64,000 nucleotides of DNA from Thalassotalea euphylliae (lineage in GTDB: Bacteria > Pseudomonadota > Gammaproteobacteria > Enterobacterales > Alteromonadaceae), in NCBI RefSeq assembly GCF_003390335.1, contig NZ_QUOU01000001.1, positions 2,914,001-2,978,000 of the forward strand, read 5' to 3'. A program made the position numbers and the translations under genes. The notes under the pieces were generated by a model. It saw nothing but the letters and a program-made list of their open reading frames with translations. It had not been told where the DNA came from and made no database searches. Shown piece after piece: positions 58,601 through 61,237 of the stretch. Position 1 is the stretch's first letter. Each line of letters opens with the position of its first letter.

Positions 58601-60797
58601 GTGATTGGGACGTATTCTGGTACTGGATATTTTCCAGCAAAGCTTCTACCGAAGTGGGATTAGCGTTAGCATTTAAATCAATCACTAAGCTATTACCCGT
58701 TAAGCCATCTGCGGCAATGGTGCCGATCGCCGTACCTTCATAGCTAACAGTATTGCCACTGACGCTGATTTGGTTGGCGCCATTACCTTGGTTGCGAATG
58801 GTCAGGTTATCTTCACTACTACCGCCAACTATATATTCAAATGACAAGCTACCACCATCAAAGTCACTGGAGTCGCTATCGACCACAGCAACCGCAATAT
58901 CGAGTATTTGCGGCGCGGCATTAACGGTGTTTTCGTCAAACGTAATATTGGAGACAAAATCCAGCACTTGTGGGTTTGCTTGGCCAGTAAAGCTGGCCAA
59001 ATCGCCAAATAGTCGTTGAACCACCGCATTACTACTGCCATCCAAAGCACTGTCAGTCCAATCAATTAAAAAATTATTACCTGATAGCGCTGTAACCGAT
59101 GGCAGCGATTGTGTGCCTGCTGTGGTGCTATTGGCGAGCTGCTCAGTACCGACAGGCGTACCATCTTGTTGGTATTCGCGATAGAACACGCCATTGCTAT
59201 CGCCCGTGCCATTGCCATCCCAAGCAATCACAAAGTTATCATTACCCAGCACTGCAATACTGGGCAGATCTTGGTTAGACGAGGTGGTGTTATTAACTAA
59301 AAACAGCCCTGTCGTTGGCGTACCAGTATTATCAAAGACCTGCGCATAAACGCCATGAGCACTACCATCAAGTCCGCCAGTATCGTCCCACCAGGTGACG
59401 ACAAAGCCACCATCGCTAAAATAGGCAATATCTGGGCGACGTTGGCTACCCGTTTGTAAACTGACGGATATTTCACTGCCAACCAGCGCCGCATTATTAT
59501 CAAAACGCTGAGCGGCAATATCATTACTGTTACCGCCGGTTAAGCCGGGCGATACCCAAGTTACGGCAAAGCCACCAGCAGTCGCATCTACGCGCGCTTC
59601 AAATTGGGCACCAGCAGTTGTACTATTAATTAAAAATTCACTACTGGCGGCACTCATATCCGCATTAAATAATCGGCCGATAATACCAGCACCACTACCA
59701 TCCAGACTTGACGAACCATCATTCCAAACTACTACAAACTTTCCGTCAGAGAGTAATGCTATGTCAGGAGTATCCTGCGTTCCACTGAGCTGTTGATTCA
59801 CGATAATATCATCAGAAAGTGGGTTTCCGGCAGCATCAATACGCCTCATGTAAATACCATTTCCGCTTGTATCTATACCGCCTGTTCCATACCAAACTAC
59901 AACGAAACTACCGTCATCTAAACCCGTAATACGCGGACCTAACTGATTACCTGGTACCACCTGATTAACTGCGAATTCATGACCTATTGGCCCGCCATCG
60001 GCACTAAAGCGCTGCCCATAAATTCCCCAAGTGCCACTCTCTCTAATAGACTGCCAGACCGTGACATAGCTACCATCTGCTAACACGCTAGTATGGGCAT
60101 TTTGTTGGGTACTTTCGGTGACGGTATTAACCACTCGCTCATCCGTTAATGGATCTAGCAAGCCGGGATAATGCGCCATGGTACTGGCTGGCAATATCGG
60201 CGTACTTAATTGCAGTTCCAGTGCGCTATCAAAGTAATCGTCAACTTGCTCATTAAGGTGCGCATTTAGCCGCACATTCAACCAATCAGAAAACGAGGTG
60301 AACTGCCACTGGCCGCCTAACGCCGCATTACCCAATTTGTCAGACGAGGCGTAGACAGGGCACTGGCAGATCGCTTGCCATTGGCGAATAAAGGCTTGCC
60401 CTAGCTCCCCCTTGGCAAGCTGACAGGCATAAAAATGCAAGGCAGTAACGTTAAAAATTGGCGTCGGTAGTATCACTTCCGCATAGTCAGCAAGCGCTTG
60501 CCCATCCAACTTGTTATCACCCAGCTGCAAGTGTCCAGACTGACCATGACAGAATATATGTAAATGCACTGAGGATTGGGTCGAGATAACTTGCTCAAGC
60601 TGACTAAACAGCTCAACAAAGTGATTGAAAAAATGGATCTGGTTAGTGGCTGCCAGTTCGCCCAATAAGTAATCGGCATGAGCGAGATCACCAGCGATAA
60701 AAACGACGTTAGTCGCGGTTGATGCTTGATTAGTTGATAAAGGGGTTTGAGGGTAAAGTGCAGAGTAAGAATTAAAGGCCGACACGACTATCTCCAT
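34665..60797 (-). CDS. Giant modular type I-secreted surface protein (~8,710 residues)
   Basis: One unbroken frame of 26.1 kb. The start is taken at ATG 60797; a TTG four codons earlier is also open, and neither has a good Shine-Dalgarno. No N-terminal signal peptide is visible, which fits export by type I secretion from the C-terminus. Order of parts: DUF4347 domain (about 30-186); eight blocks of seven ~55-residue blade repeats, separated by a ~150-residue domain (eight copies, one tandem pair); one cadherin-like domain (PPINGVLSFNG); seven PKD domains (DWGDGT, VINWGDG); thirteen Calx-beta domains; about fourteen PKD domains; a unique region; four 40-residue repeats; and a tail ending DDFQMWLR. 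Many DGSGxG turns may bind calcium. No RTX nonapeptides or VCBS-type repeats were seen. Adhesion or cell-surface function is inferred from layout and from the downstream exporter genes. Confidence 0.9.
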   Translation of the reverse strand: MEIVVSAFNSYSALYPQTPLSTNQASTATNVVFIAGDLAHADYLLGELAATNQIHFFNHFVELFSQLEQVISTQSSVHLHIFCHGQSGHLQLGDNKLDGQALADYAEVILPTPIFNVTALHFYACQLAKGELGQAFIRQWQAICQCPVYASSDKLGNAALGGQWQFTSFSDWLNVRLNAHLNEQVDDYFDSALELQLSTPILPASTMAHYPGLLDPLTDERVVNTVTESTQQNAHTSVLADGSYVTVWQSIRESGTWGIYGQRFSADGGPIGHEFAVNQVVPGNQLGPRITGLDDGSFVVVWYGTGGIDTSGNGIYMRRIDAAGNPLSDDIIVNQQLSGTQDTPDIALLSDGKFVVVWNDGSSSLDGSGAGIIGRLFNADMSAASSEFLINSTTAGAQFEARVDATAGGFAVTWVSPGLTGGNSNDIAAQRFDNNAALVGSEISVSLQTGSQRRPDIAYFSDGGFVVTWWDDTGGLDGSAHGVYAQVFDNTGTPTTGLFLVNNTTSSNQDLPSIAVLGNDNFVIAWDGNGTGDSNGVFYREYQQDGTPVGTEQLANSTTAGTQSLPSVTALSGNNFLIDWTDSALDGSSNAVVQRLFGDLASFTGQANPQVLDFVSNITFDENTVNAAPQILDIAVAVVDSDSSDFDGGSLSFEYIVGGSSEDNLTIRNQGNGANQISVSGNTVSYEGTAIGTIAADGLTGNSLVIDLNANANPTSVEALLENIQYQNTSQSPQSQRTLSLRLTDGDGGGSENVSTVINVTQVNDSTVSAGPTSIVNTYFNSTQENADIAAFDDGSFIITWDSFSQNDASNYGIHAQRYSADGTPIGIELQINQSDHGFTDTSQRYPAVATFADGSFMLAWTGAGGSGEDSQGAYGRIFNADGTPATDDFQLNEFTSSTQQFVELQRLSDGNVAAVWESFGADGSSYAIVGRIYTPAGTPVTSEFVINTTTTSNQRDPSIDAYNGGYLVSWHAEGLTGGNSNDIVSQRINNDGTLDGTEIVANLGEAGAQIQATVAAYSDGSFIVVWSGVGTDDSNGVFGQRFDASNNPLGSIFRVNETTANTQNRPEIAILDNGNFVVTWYSSNTGDVFRREFAADGTPIDSEVRVNNTFTSNTQQLPVIAHTGGNNYAIAYQSNGGEDGNSSTILLDLFGSFNQQSNPLVVGFETEYTFSESGVNAAPVILETGISVTDIDSANFDGGNLTAGYNIGGGSEDQLGVRNEGNNPAQIGVSGTTVSFGGTAIGTIVLDGSNGTPLSINLNANATPAAVEALLENLTYQNTSQSPTESRGVSVRLTDGDGGASANQFSIINVNADPDSTPSTSGPSVVNSYFNSTQQRPGVDGFDDGSYIIVWESYGQADVSTGFASIHGQRYNAEGNPIGVELLINQNEIPFINTSEITPDVVTFADGSFVVAWRGAGNGDSVGIFAQRFDANSVPVGDTFLINQFTSSTQEAIQLTRLSDGNFAAVWHSNGGDGSSWGISARIYQPDGTPVTNEFVVNNFTASSQFFPTVSAYNGGFVVGWESFGQTGGSDYDIIARQINNDGSFASGDIDVSLGQSGDQRNAHVSAQSDGSFVMVWEDRSGASDGNGYAIVGQRFDSAGSPVGSQFLVNQTFSGNQQVPEVSYLANGNFVVTWYDPASSDVQRREFDSNGNAIDGQQTVNIPGFSSTQNNPAISHLGNSNYVIAFDSNGGEDGNGTGVFQNLFGPSGLQSNPEISGFSGTTFAENDVNTAPQIIDPGVSLVDIDSANFDGGQLTLGYLQNARTDDQLGVFNEGNGLGQIGVSGNNISYSGTQIGTIQASNDGSNGGRLVIDLTANASLAAVEALLENLTYANTSQSPLTSRSLSLNLEDGDGGSTGHVPFTIAITPSSESSESVFGVERINSYISGTQYDPRADSGADGSYVVTWYSQNQDGNGQGIYAQRFDANGIALGREFQVNTSTTGNQTNPDVAVLTDGTFVIAWDGAGINDPGQGVHAQRFAADGTPLGAEFNLRALTDTSEFSVALTALSDGKFAASWTDSSDIAIRLFNADGSPVADEFIANTTTTSSQFSSHIASFNGGFIATWISNGQTGGSSNDVVAQRFDNNGNPVGAEIDVFLGSGNQSVAQVAAFTDGSFVVAFQSDSDGSSNGVFVQRFNSDGTTNGSAIQANQTTVNSQANPSVIALANGNFVVGWDGNGAGDSDGAFVREFDTNGNPINGEVLVSSTSVSSADTLNLVALGNTSNYLGVWADFNITSAGGSSWDIYQNIFGNSADFNRQANPVLDDLTGVRQIVQSNSAVPVHIDADVLLTDSDSANFDGGYLDLFHLTASDADDLLAIASTGTGTGQIQLTGNDVQYQGTSIGTLDSTENGSGGAGLRVDFNSNATAMAVQTLVESLTYASQNNVVGDQYLGLRISDGDGGVNGPMQIFIDHTTAINPPNLLVEDVEPSATFDEADVQNQLATIDPAINFEYNGSNSLVNGRVELSFTSVSSFEDTLGVVNQGTGTGQIGVSGTDITFEGTNFATIDGVLNGQNGQDLTINLGANTTEQSVEALLEALGYGTTSDAPPSRTLSVFVADSGNQISNLSSIALAFNQDDTGSELLFDRDIINQFQTGNQVTPAAAILVGGGYVVVWESQDAQDGNSGGIFAQRFNDVGEALGNEIQINERTFGDQQQPRVAGLSDGSFVVVWSGPLSDESSNTNVFAQRVAADGSLLGSEIQVNTLAANTQNDPFVTAIPSGGFVVSFTSSDGSLADISGDAVALRYFDNAGVPTGPETLANTSFAGNQSYAAMAATNSALLVAWNTSTGDDIDARIFNPANGNELVAEFQVNSTESGDIWIEPSVTALNDGSFLVIWGHFIDEFDTNFWGFRGQRIGADGSFIGDEFIVNTAQTVWTSQDAAEVTTLANGNVMVVWGSSVGGGGENIYAQEFDVSGTTPTKIDGPLFVGNGPSTDHQNTVVAVGANSAAVIWSGFNLTTPTNSTYEIGQQLVGPAGDIVRQLNPDISNLPDTVSLAEDSGPQTFLAGVDLLDFDSADLDGGSLWLSVISGYGSLDEVQDAANQDNWSVRNQGTGTGEIGVSGSAISYQGTNIGTLVSDGQAGNPLQIDFNANATPDAVTALLQNITYANNSAGPVLNREVAIRVSDGDGGSNSNQTFTLEVTPVADGSTAQGGDVLVNSYLPGNQTLPNITAFSQTTGDFNGYYVVTWQSDGAQDGSGNGIFAQIFSPDGTHYGNEVVVNTSTFGEQTLPIVVETANGFVIAWQDNNGVDASGFGIIARQFDFSGNPIGDEFIVNETTVSTQAAPGLVALNNGGFAATWQGNGDQTGNIDNSGAFLRLFDSNMLPTTGEILVNELATGTQSQVEVTQLANNTLAVTWQDSSGTINGRLYNLDGSPAGSEFTVPGNPGTEFDPDIVALSGGGFVVVYTNDSDGNSWGTYAQIYDNSANTVGDEFRVNDNVSGLQYQARIAATDNGGFVVAFYDTASPDRIVAQQFDATGERIDNQTTVNVGNVSTDQQPDVAGLPGGGFAVTWSGFNLETNPTNSTYGVFVRNFGSDGQFSADIGSLNLAGLPANISLDESDVPQLLLPSVDLDGGSGNNFDGGMLWINVIEGYGEAAQFPDSNQQDNFSVRDQGNGAGQIGVSGSTISIGGVAFANIVDDGQNGSRLAIEFGANATQEALTALIQNITYLNGSDGPANNRTISVRVNDGNGASTLNNMVNLTVNPIPDGATPQGDDIQVNTFEANDQQNSAVTELSDGSIVVVWRSNLQDGWQEGIVAQRFDSNGAPIGNEFIVNEYTPQGQNLPSVAAVNGGFVVAWQGRGESDTAGVHARLFDLNGVPQGGDFTLNDTLISTQDMVNLTALANGGFAAVWDGNGAGDANGIFLRLFDASGNPTTAEILANEVASGTQTVPRVSQLSDGKLAVVWLESSAVEGRLFNSDGTPFAGDFSIPGNPGNESEPAIAALNGGGFVVIYTNATDGSSNGVYGQLLDNSGNLVGSEFRVNEATANGQSQPEVTATANGGFAVSYYTANNPDRILVQQFDQDANLIDGPIVANQGNVSTDWEPNIAGLSGGGFVTTWSGFNLEDSNTNSYGIFMRLFGSDGQFVRSQAPQVQLAASAINFTENEVNFAPQTLIIGAGVADIDSTDFDGGQLVISRISSYGQGDQLGRQPFFPQDNLSIFDQGSNPGQIGLTGNVVFYSGVQIGTLASSGLNDSPLVVNFNANATAQGIEALLEAVNYRNISDAPEPTRTYSVRVTDGDGGSSLASSIDVNISQNLDGNEPTLVPERIANTTLAGSQELSAATALFDEITGDLAGYVVTWQSSGEVFMRIYDADNNPIGSEIQVNQTTLNTQDNAQVQGLANGTFVVSWNSDGNDAQDASGDAIIARIFNNDGTTDAGASHGGNEFIVNTTTSSTQTNSQLAAMPNGNFIVVWQDNGGALGDGSGASIIAQRYDVDGNALGGEFRINTTTTSAQDLPDVAPLSPSGALPQGGYIVTWQSPDGSSDGVFAQVLDNNGNLVGPELAVNSITSGNQTNISVGGLANGDFVIVWQEPSADLGSTGIYGQRFTFSGSAPVSVGQQFRVNDIQANAQTDPHIVGLDTGGFVVSYSQFDGSGDGIFIQEFDTNGQLIDRAQQVNQNTTSTQSQSALAALPNGGFLVSWSSFNSPNSNDIQIQRFENQAPQVTDFGVQGNEDEVITIDASLFISAFDDPEGEPLQQVQIITPPINGVLSFNGSPVTPGQLIDVVDLQNGTLSFLGNPNFNGIDQFTWSGSDGVNFADPAATNITLLPINDAPGLDVGSDDTGIEGISTNLFTHTINFADPDGDTFSISIDWGDSTPIQQISTGNTTVNTSHFYRDDGNYTVTVTVDDQAGQPNSVEQDSYNVVIDNVAPTLNLTGDNTVEQNATYSLTLGGVIDPGDDTVTQYSVDWGDGTVDIFDNVSAPLPETVIHTYTEINSFTISVDLVDEDGTFEDVATKDIDVSAPAETITVDAGVDETINEGSSISRLVSFTDPTDQDPVGWNYEIDWGDGTVQTGLRSNDRDFNIFHQYADDGVYNVVVTVTDDAANQIGTDTFDVTVDDVIPTVSLFGATSVNEGSPLTLTGAIVDPGDDPVSEYVIDWGDGTVETITSDTFASIEHTYADGPFGYTISVDVTNDDGTFLDAGSRFISVLNVTPTSTISGPTELDEGQEGTFTFGAITDPGVETITATVINWGDGTTTPYTGAGDYTHTFTDGDSNSTPNIRLEVTDEDGTHIAANQFVTINDVPPTLTVSGAANTNEGSNYVLSLSNLVDPGDDPVTEYLIDWGDGSPVQAVLITGDTNVNVDHVFTDGPDNHTISVSIVNDDGTFPGGTLDVIVDNVAPDTTATGADDVNVNDVYTLTLGAIIDPGDDTIVADGITVDWGDGTVETFSSVGDVTHAYASDGLFTISVDLQDEDGIFTNVASKDVTVNLATAPVVPFINVADIVVSEDGGTADFTVRLSEATTQTVTVEVDAVSGIAIVGSSGSNRDAAFSATILVTFNPGETEQLVQIPVFNDTVNEQNGESFFINLSNAVNGVIGRSELTGTIVDNEVVPGTPPVILISDIVVDESRAEAIFVLELDRPTTDTVTVDYTTQNASALSGSDYTAVSGTATFDPREMVQNVRVPLINDSLAETLETFNLVLSNASNGVITDAIGTATIDESDQATQALPVISIADTTVSEDNGYVELVVRLSAPSTDTVSVSYATGSGIAQSTTSFNSSTDLLLPNPETLNFAPGETTKTVRLPIVNDAVNEQQSEVLFVQLFNENNATLERTENIITIVDNETNLTGLPVIQIADMVVDENTAEVVFSLELDRASSDTVTVDYTTQNGSAESGLDYIAVSGTASFRPREMVQNVRVPLINDSLAETLETFNLVLSNANNAVITDAVGTATIDESDQATQALPVISVADTTVSEDNGYVELVVRLSAPSTDTVSVSYATGSGIAQSTTSFNGSTDLLLPNPEILNFAPGETTKTVRLPIVNDAVNEQQREVLFVQLFNENNATLERTENAITIIDNETNLTGLPVIQIADMVVDESSAEVVFSLELDRASADTVTVDYTTQNGSAESGLDYIAVSGRASFSPFEMVQNVRVPLINDSLAETLETFNLVLSNANNAVITDAIGTATIDESDQATQALPVISIADTTVSEDNGYVELVVRLSAPSTDTVSVSYATGSGIAQSTTSFNGSTDLLLPNPEILNFAPGETTKTVRLPIVNDAVNEQQREVLFVQLFNENNATLERTENAITIIDNETNLTGLPVIQIADMVVDENTAEVVFSLELDRASADTVTVDYTTQNGSAESGLDYVAVSGTASFRPFEMVHNVRVPLINDSLAETLETFNLVLSNANNAVITDAVGTATIDENDQATQALPVISVADTTVSEDNGYVELVVRLSAPSTDTVSVSYATGSGIAQSTTSFNGSTDLLLPNPEILNFAPGETTKTVRLPIVNDAVNEQQREVLFVQLFNENNATLERTENAITIIDNETNLTGLPVIQIADMVVDESSAEVVFSLELDRASADTVTVDYTTQNGSAESGLDYIAVSGRASFSPFEMVQNVRVPLINDSLAETLETFNLVLSNANNAVITDAIGTATIDESDQATQALPVISIADTTVSEDNGYVELVVRLSAPSTDTVSVSYATGSGIAQSTTSFNGSTDLLLPNPEILNFAPGETTKTVRLPIVNDAVNEQQREVLFVQLFNENNATLERTENTITIVDNNGATGLPAIILTDAIVDEASNEVVFTVELSRPSENTVTFDYATVAGSADTSDFIPVSGTASLRPFDMVQTIRVPLINDSLAETQEQFHLQISNVDGAILADEFATVTIAESDQPVAVTPTLSAEDAFAYESDGYIEFVVELSAPSDSNISVTYNAISGTAVVTTSFNSSTDLLLPNSETLNFAPGETVKTIRLPIVDDSILEPDETFTLVLSDAVNANISSTPIIGTILEDGGATAPLAMSPAGDQTINEGDTLSLDIDFTDGRDAAFDGWRYSVDWDNDGIEDESGEVAPGSTSFNLTRFFADDQEASDITVNLFDSGSEEIATQTFSLTVDNVIPTLPLTGDDNVVASTPYTLTLGAIVDPGDDTIVVDGITVDWGDGTVETFSSVGDVTHTYAAAGDFTISISLEDEDGQFSDVATKAVTVNAPAATVDVVPQADANINEGDNFTRTINFTDGEDNGTAGWTVDIDWDGDGNADQSFATTTTNFDISNTFTDGDASPTVTVTVTDEAGESDSESFTVNVANVAPTAPISGDANVDEGSTYTLTLGDIVDPGDDTVTNAVINWGDGSSTAYTGAGDYDHIFADGETTPTITLEVTDEDGTVTAASLAITVNDVAPTLTLAGDAEVDEGSAYTLTLSNLIDPGDDPVTEYLIDWGDGTAVQSVASLGDVNHVFADGPASHTISVSIINDDGTFPAGTLDVTVNNVAPDTTATGADTTIQNTLYTLTLGAIVDPGDDTIVANGITVDWGDGTIDTFSSVGDVTHTYAAAGDFTISVSLEDEDGVFTDVATKAVTVNEPAGTVDIVAQADANINEGETFSRTISFTDGEDNGAAGWTVDIDWDGDTVIDDSFAVAAGASDFDISNTFADGDAAQNVTVTITDEAGETDSESFVVNVADVAPVLNISGDTQVDEGSLYTLTLSNLIDPGDDPVTEYLIDWGDGTGVQSVASLGDVNHVFADGPASHTISVSIINDDGTFPAGTLDVTVNNVAPDTTATGADTTIQNTLYTLTLGAIVDPGDDTIVANGITVDWGDGTIDTFSSVGDVTHTYAAAGDFTISISLEDEDGQFSDVATKAVTVNAPAATVDVVPQADANINEGDNFTRTINFTDGEDNGAAGWTVDIDWDGDTVIDDSFAVAAGASDFDISNTFADGDAAQNVTVTITDEAGESDSESFVVNVANISPTASIAGDVEVDEGSTYTLTLGDIVDPGDDTVTNAVINWGDGSSTAYTGAGDYDHIFVDGETTPTITLEVTDEDGTVTAASLAITVNDVAPTLTLAGDAEVDEGSAYTLTLSNLIDPGDDPVTEYLIDWGDGTAVQSVASLGDVNHVFADGPASHTISVSIINDDGTFPAGTLDVTVNNVAPDTTATGADTTIQNTLYTLTLGAIVDPGDDTIVANGITVDWGDGTIDTFSSVGDVTHTYAAAGDFTISVSLEDEDGVFTDVATKAVTVEDTFVPPTGNGDMPEFSLRNEDVSLDLAITSAEPINAILVNWGDGSPIESFPDTSALVHQYSDLGFYSVSVQVVTDSGTFDLGVIDDIDVGLKVGEASTFLSFFDPLGWQNSWTTQGLAIEHKAQTDNASETWTPASFVGFDSWQLSGQDIALGDLGVSGNTSLTSPVFQELDGTEGLRVSLTDAAFNGSLTFTNLFANEGEGLHEAARIQLLADDGSLIEEMMVLGEADGNVDISFATTQAFSYVVFNAGAYDGSNFVYGSYANDSGVATAGEPNSGSDFYIDYLQFGYRPSSDQGSELANNIALSQSTLTSLSKKDELQPEKGGIKESNVGMHSINDSQKLISANLHSFDVKFDYDSLAEGAVVRQSDVNLRDKVDDSGKALAANLHSFDVEFDYDSLAAGAVVRQSNVNIRDKAGDSDKALAANLHSFDVKFDYDSLVAGEIVRQSEVNAPQQVNDGEKDGIVGEHTFGVTFDFNLLMSQNKTTTDNVEMVAKLASAKASPLLELAELIEYANADISPWEDQLIDRYDDFQMWLR
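34845..35250 (-). repeat. Four 120-bp (40-residue) repeats at the C-terminus of the giant protein
   Basis: Units begin at 34861, 34981, 35101 and 35221, an exact 120-bp period, each encoding SFDVKFDYDSL followed by an AVVRQSDVN-like segment. The middle copies are almost identical; the first in reading order and the last are diverged. They lie close to the presumed secretion signal. Confidence 0.85.
35250..36080 (-). other. Unique region before the C-terminal repeats of the giant protein
   Basis: About 275 residues without internal repeats, including FFDPLGWQNSWTTQG, LRVSLTDAAFNGSLTF and YIDYLQFGYRP. The pattern is like a beta-sandwich (jelly-roll) domain. I do not recognise the family. Confidence 0.5.
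36080..39930 (-). repeat. Second PKD-domain array of the giant protein
   Basis: About fourteen PKD-like domains of 80-95 residues, marked by IVDPGDD and (V/I)(D/N)WGDG(T/S). Long DNA segments repeat: 36283-36973 recurs at 38251-38941 (offset 1968 bp) nearly base for base, and part recurs again at about 37480-37840. The array has grown by block duplication of several domains at once. The last domain (WGDGSPIESF) is degenerate. Confidence 0.85.
39930..44490 (-). repeat. Calx-beta array of the giant protein with 702-bp repeats
   Basis: Thirteen Calx-beta domains (about 115 residues each), alternating two types, one with IADTTVSEDNGYVELVVRLS, one with IADMVVDExxAEVVFSLELD. A type pair is 702 bp and occurs five times (starts near 40640, 41343, 42045, 42747, 43449). 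Neighbouring pairs differ slightly (DENTAE versus DESSAE; VADTT versus IADTT) so that identical copies recur every 1404 bp. Calx-beta domains usually bind calcium. Confidence 0.88.
44490..46490 (-). repeat. First PKD-domain array of the giant protein
   Basis: Seven PKD-like domains, less alike at DNA level than those of the second array: WGDST, VDWGDGT, IDWGDGT, VINWGDG and others. No long identical DNA repeats were seen, so this set is older. Confidence 0.82.
46490..46820 (-). other. Cadherin-like domain of the giant protein
   Basis: About 110 residues starting NEDEVITIDASLFISAFDDP, with PPINGVLSFNG and LGNPNFNGIDQFTWSGSDG. This is the tandem-95-type cadherin-like domain common in large secreted proteins. 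It separates the blade-repeat half from the PKD/Calx-beta half. Confidence 0.8.
46820..60146 (-). repeat. Eight seven-repeat blocks (candidate beta-propellers) with spacer domains
   Basis: Each block has seven repeats with core (F/Y)VVxW followed by DGSGxG(I/V)xxQRF and xExxVN. I counted seven in every block. Approximate block limits: 58960-60146, 57330-58500, 55660-56860, 54010-55190, 51860-53060, 50160-51350, 48530-49680, 46820-48020. The gaps hold a ~150-residue domain with DSxxFDGGxL, GxGQIGVSGxxI, ANATxxAVEALL and LTDGDGG; two copies stand in tandem at 53060-54010. Seven-fold repetition suggests seven-bladed beta-propellers. Confidence 0.8.
60240..60713 (-). other. DUF4347 domain at the N-terminus of the giant protein
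   Basis: About 160 residues. Signatures: VVFIAGDLAHADYLLGEL, HIFCHGQSGHLQLG, LHFYACQLAKGELGQAF and YASSDKLGNAALGGQW. DUF4347 is usual at the head of very large repeat proteins. His84 and Cys125 (from ATG 60797) occupy positions reminiscent of the His-Gly / Cys dyad of caspase-like peptidases; activity is unproven. Confidence 0.75.
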
Positions 60798-61160
60798 TGT
60801 AGTTGTCAACCATCAGACTGTCAGCCGATCACAACACTCTCCTCTTGGTTACTACTAACTACAACACTGAAATAAATGCTGTGTTCATTCACCTACCGCT
60901 TACCCCTACCCCTGGTGATAATCCGGATACACTACCTACTATTTAACTTACCCGAGCTTTTAGCCTTAATGGCTTGTGAATTCTAGACTGTTAGAAACTA
61001 AGATATCTGCTTGAGCAAAGCATAAAATGTTCCCTCTATTTGATTTAATTATTTTTCATAGAGTTATTTGGCGCGCTCTTTATTAGCAGAACCACGAGTG
61101 TAAATATTTCTGACGATACATATCGTCTACTAAGATGTAATCCACGTTTCAATCGCCATA
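60798..61160. other. Upstream region of the giant gene
   Basis: No gene seen. It should hold the promoter and a leader for the giant gene. A strong purine tract (AAGAGGAGAG, minus strand, about 60838-60847) lies about 40 bases before the start, too far to serve as its ribosome site. No c-di-GMP riboswitch motif was recognised. Confidence 0.5.
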
Positions 61161-61190
61161 AAAAAACCACTTCAAATGAAGTGGTTTTTT
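61161..61190 (-). terminator. Terminator of the ETF-QO gene
   Basis: Arms AAAAAACCACTTC and GAAGTGGTTTTTT, thirteen perfect pairs with a 4-base loop; works in both directions. It lies 47 bp past the ETF-QO stop. Confidence 0.92.
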
Positions 61191-61237
61191 GTTAGCACGG
61201 TTTAGTTAGCGTAGTTTGTCCGTAAACAATCGCTAAA

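Noticed and set aside
35003..59524. Numerous open frames on the plus strand and in other frames across the giant gene
   Set aside because: They mirror the repeat periods of the coding strand (for example identical 82-codon frames every 702 bp), have no ribosome sites and vanish where repeats end.
60798..61160. c-di-GMP riboswitch before the giant gene
   Set aside because: Conserved GEMM-type sequence blocks were not seen on either strand.
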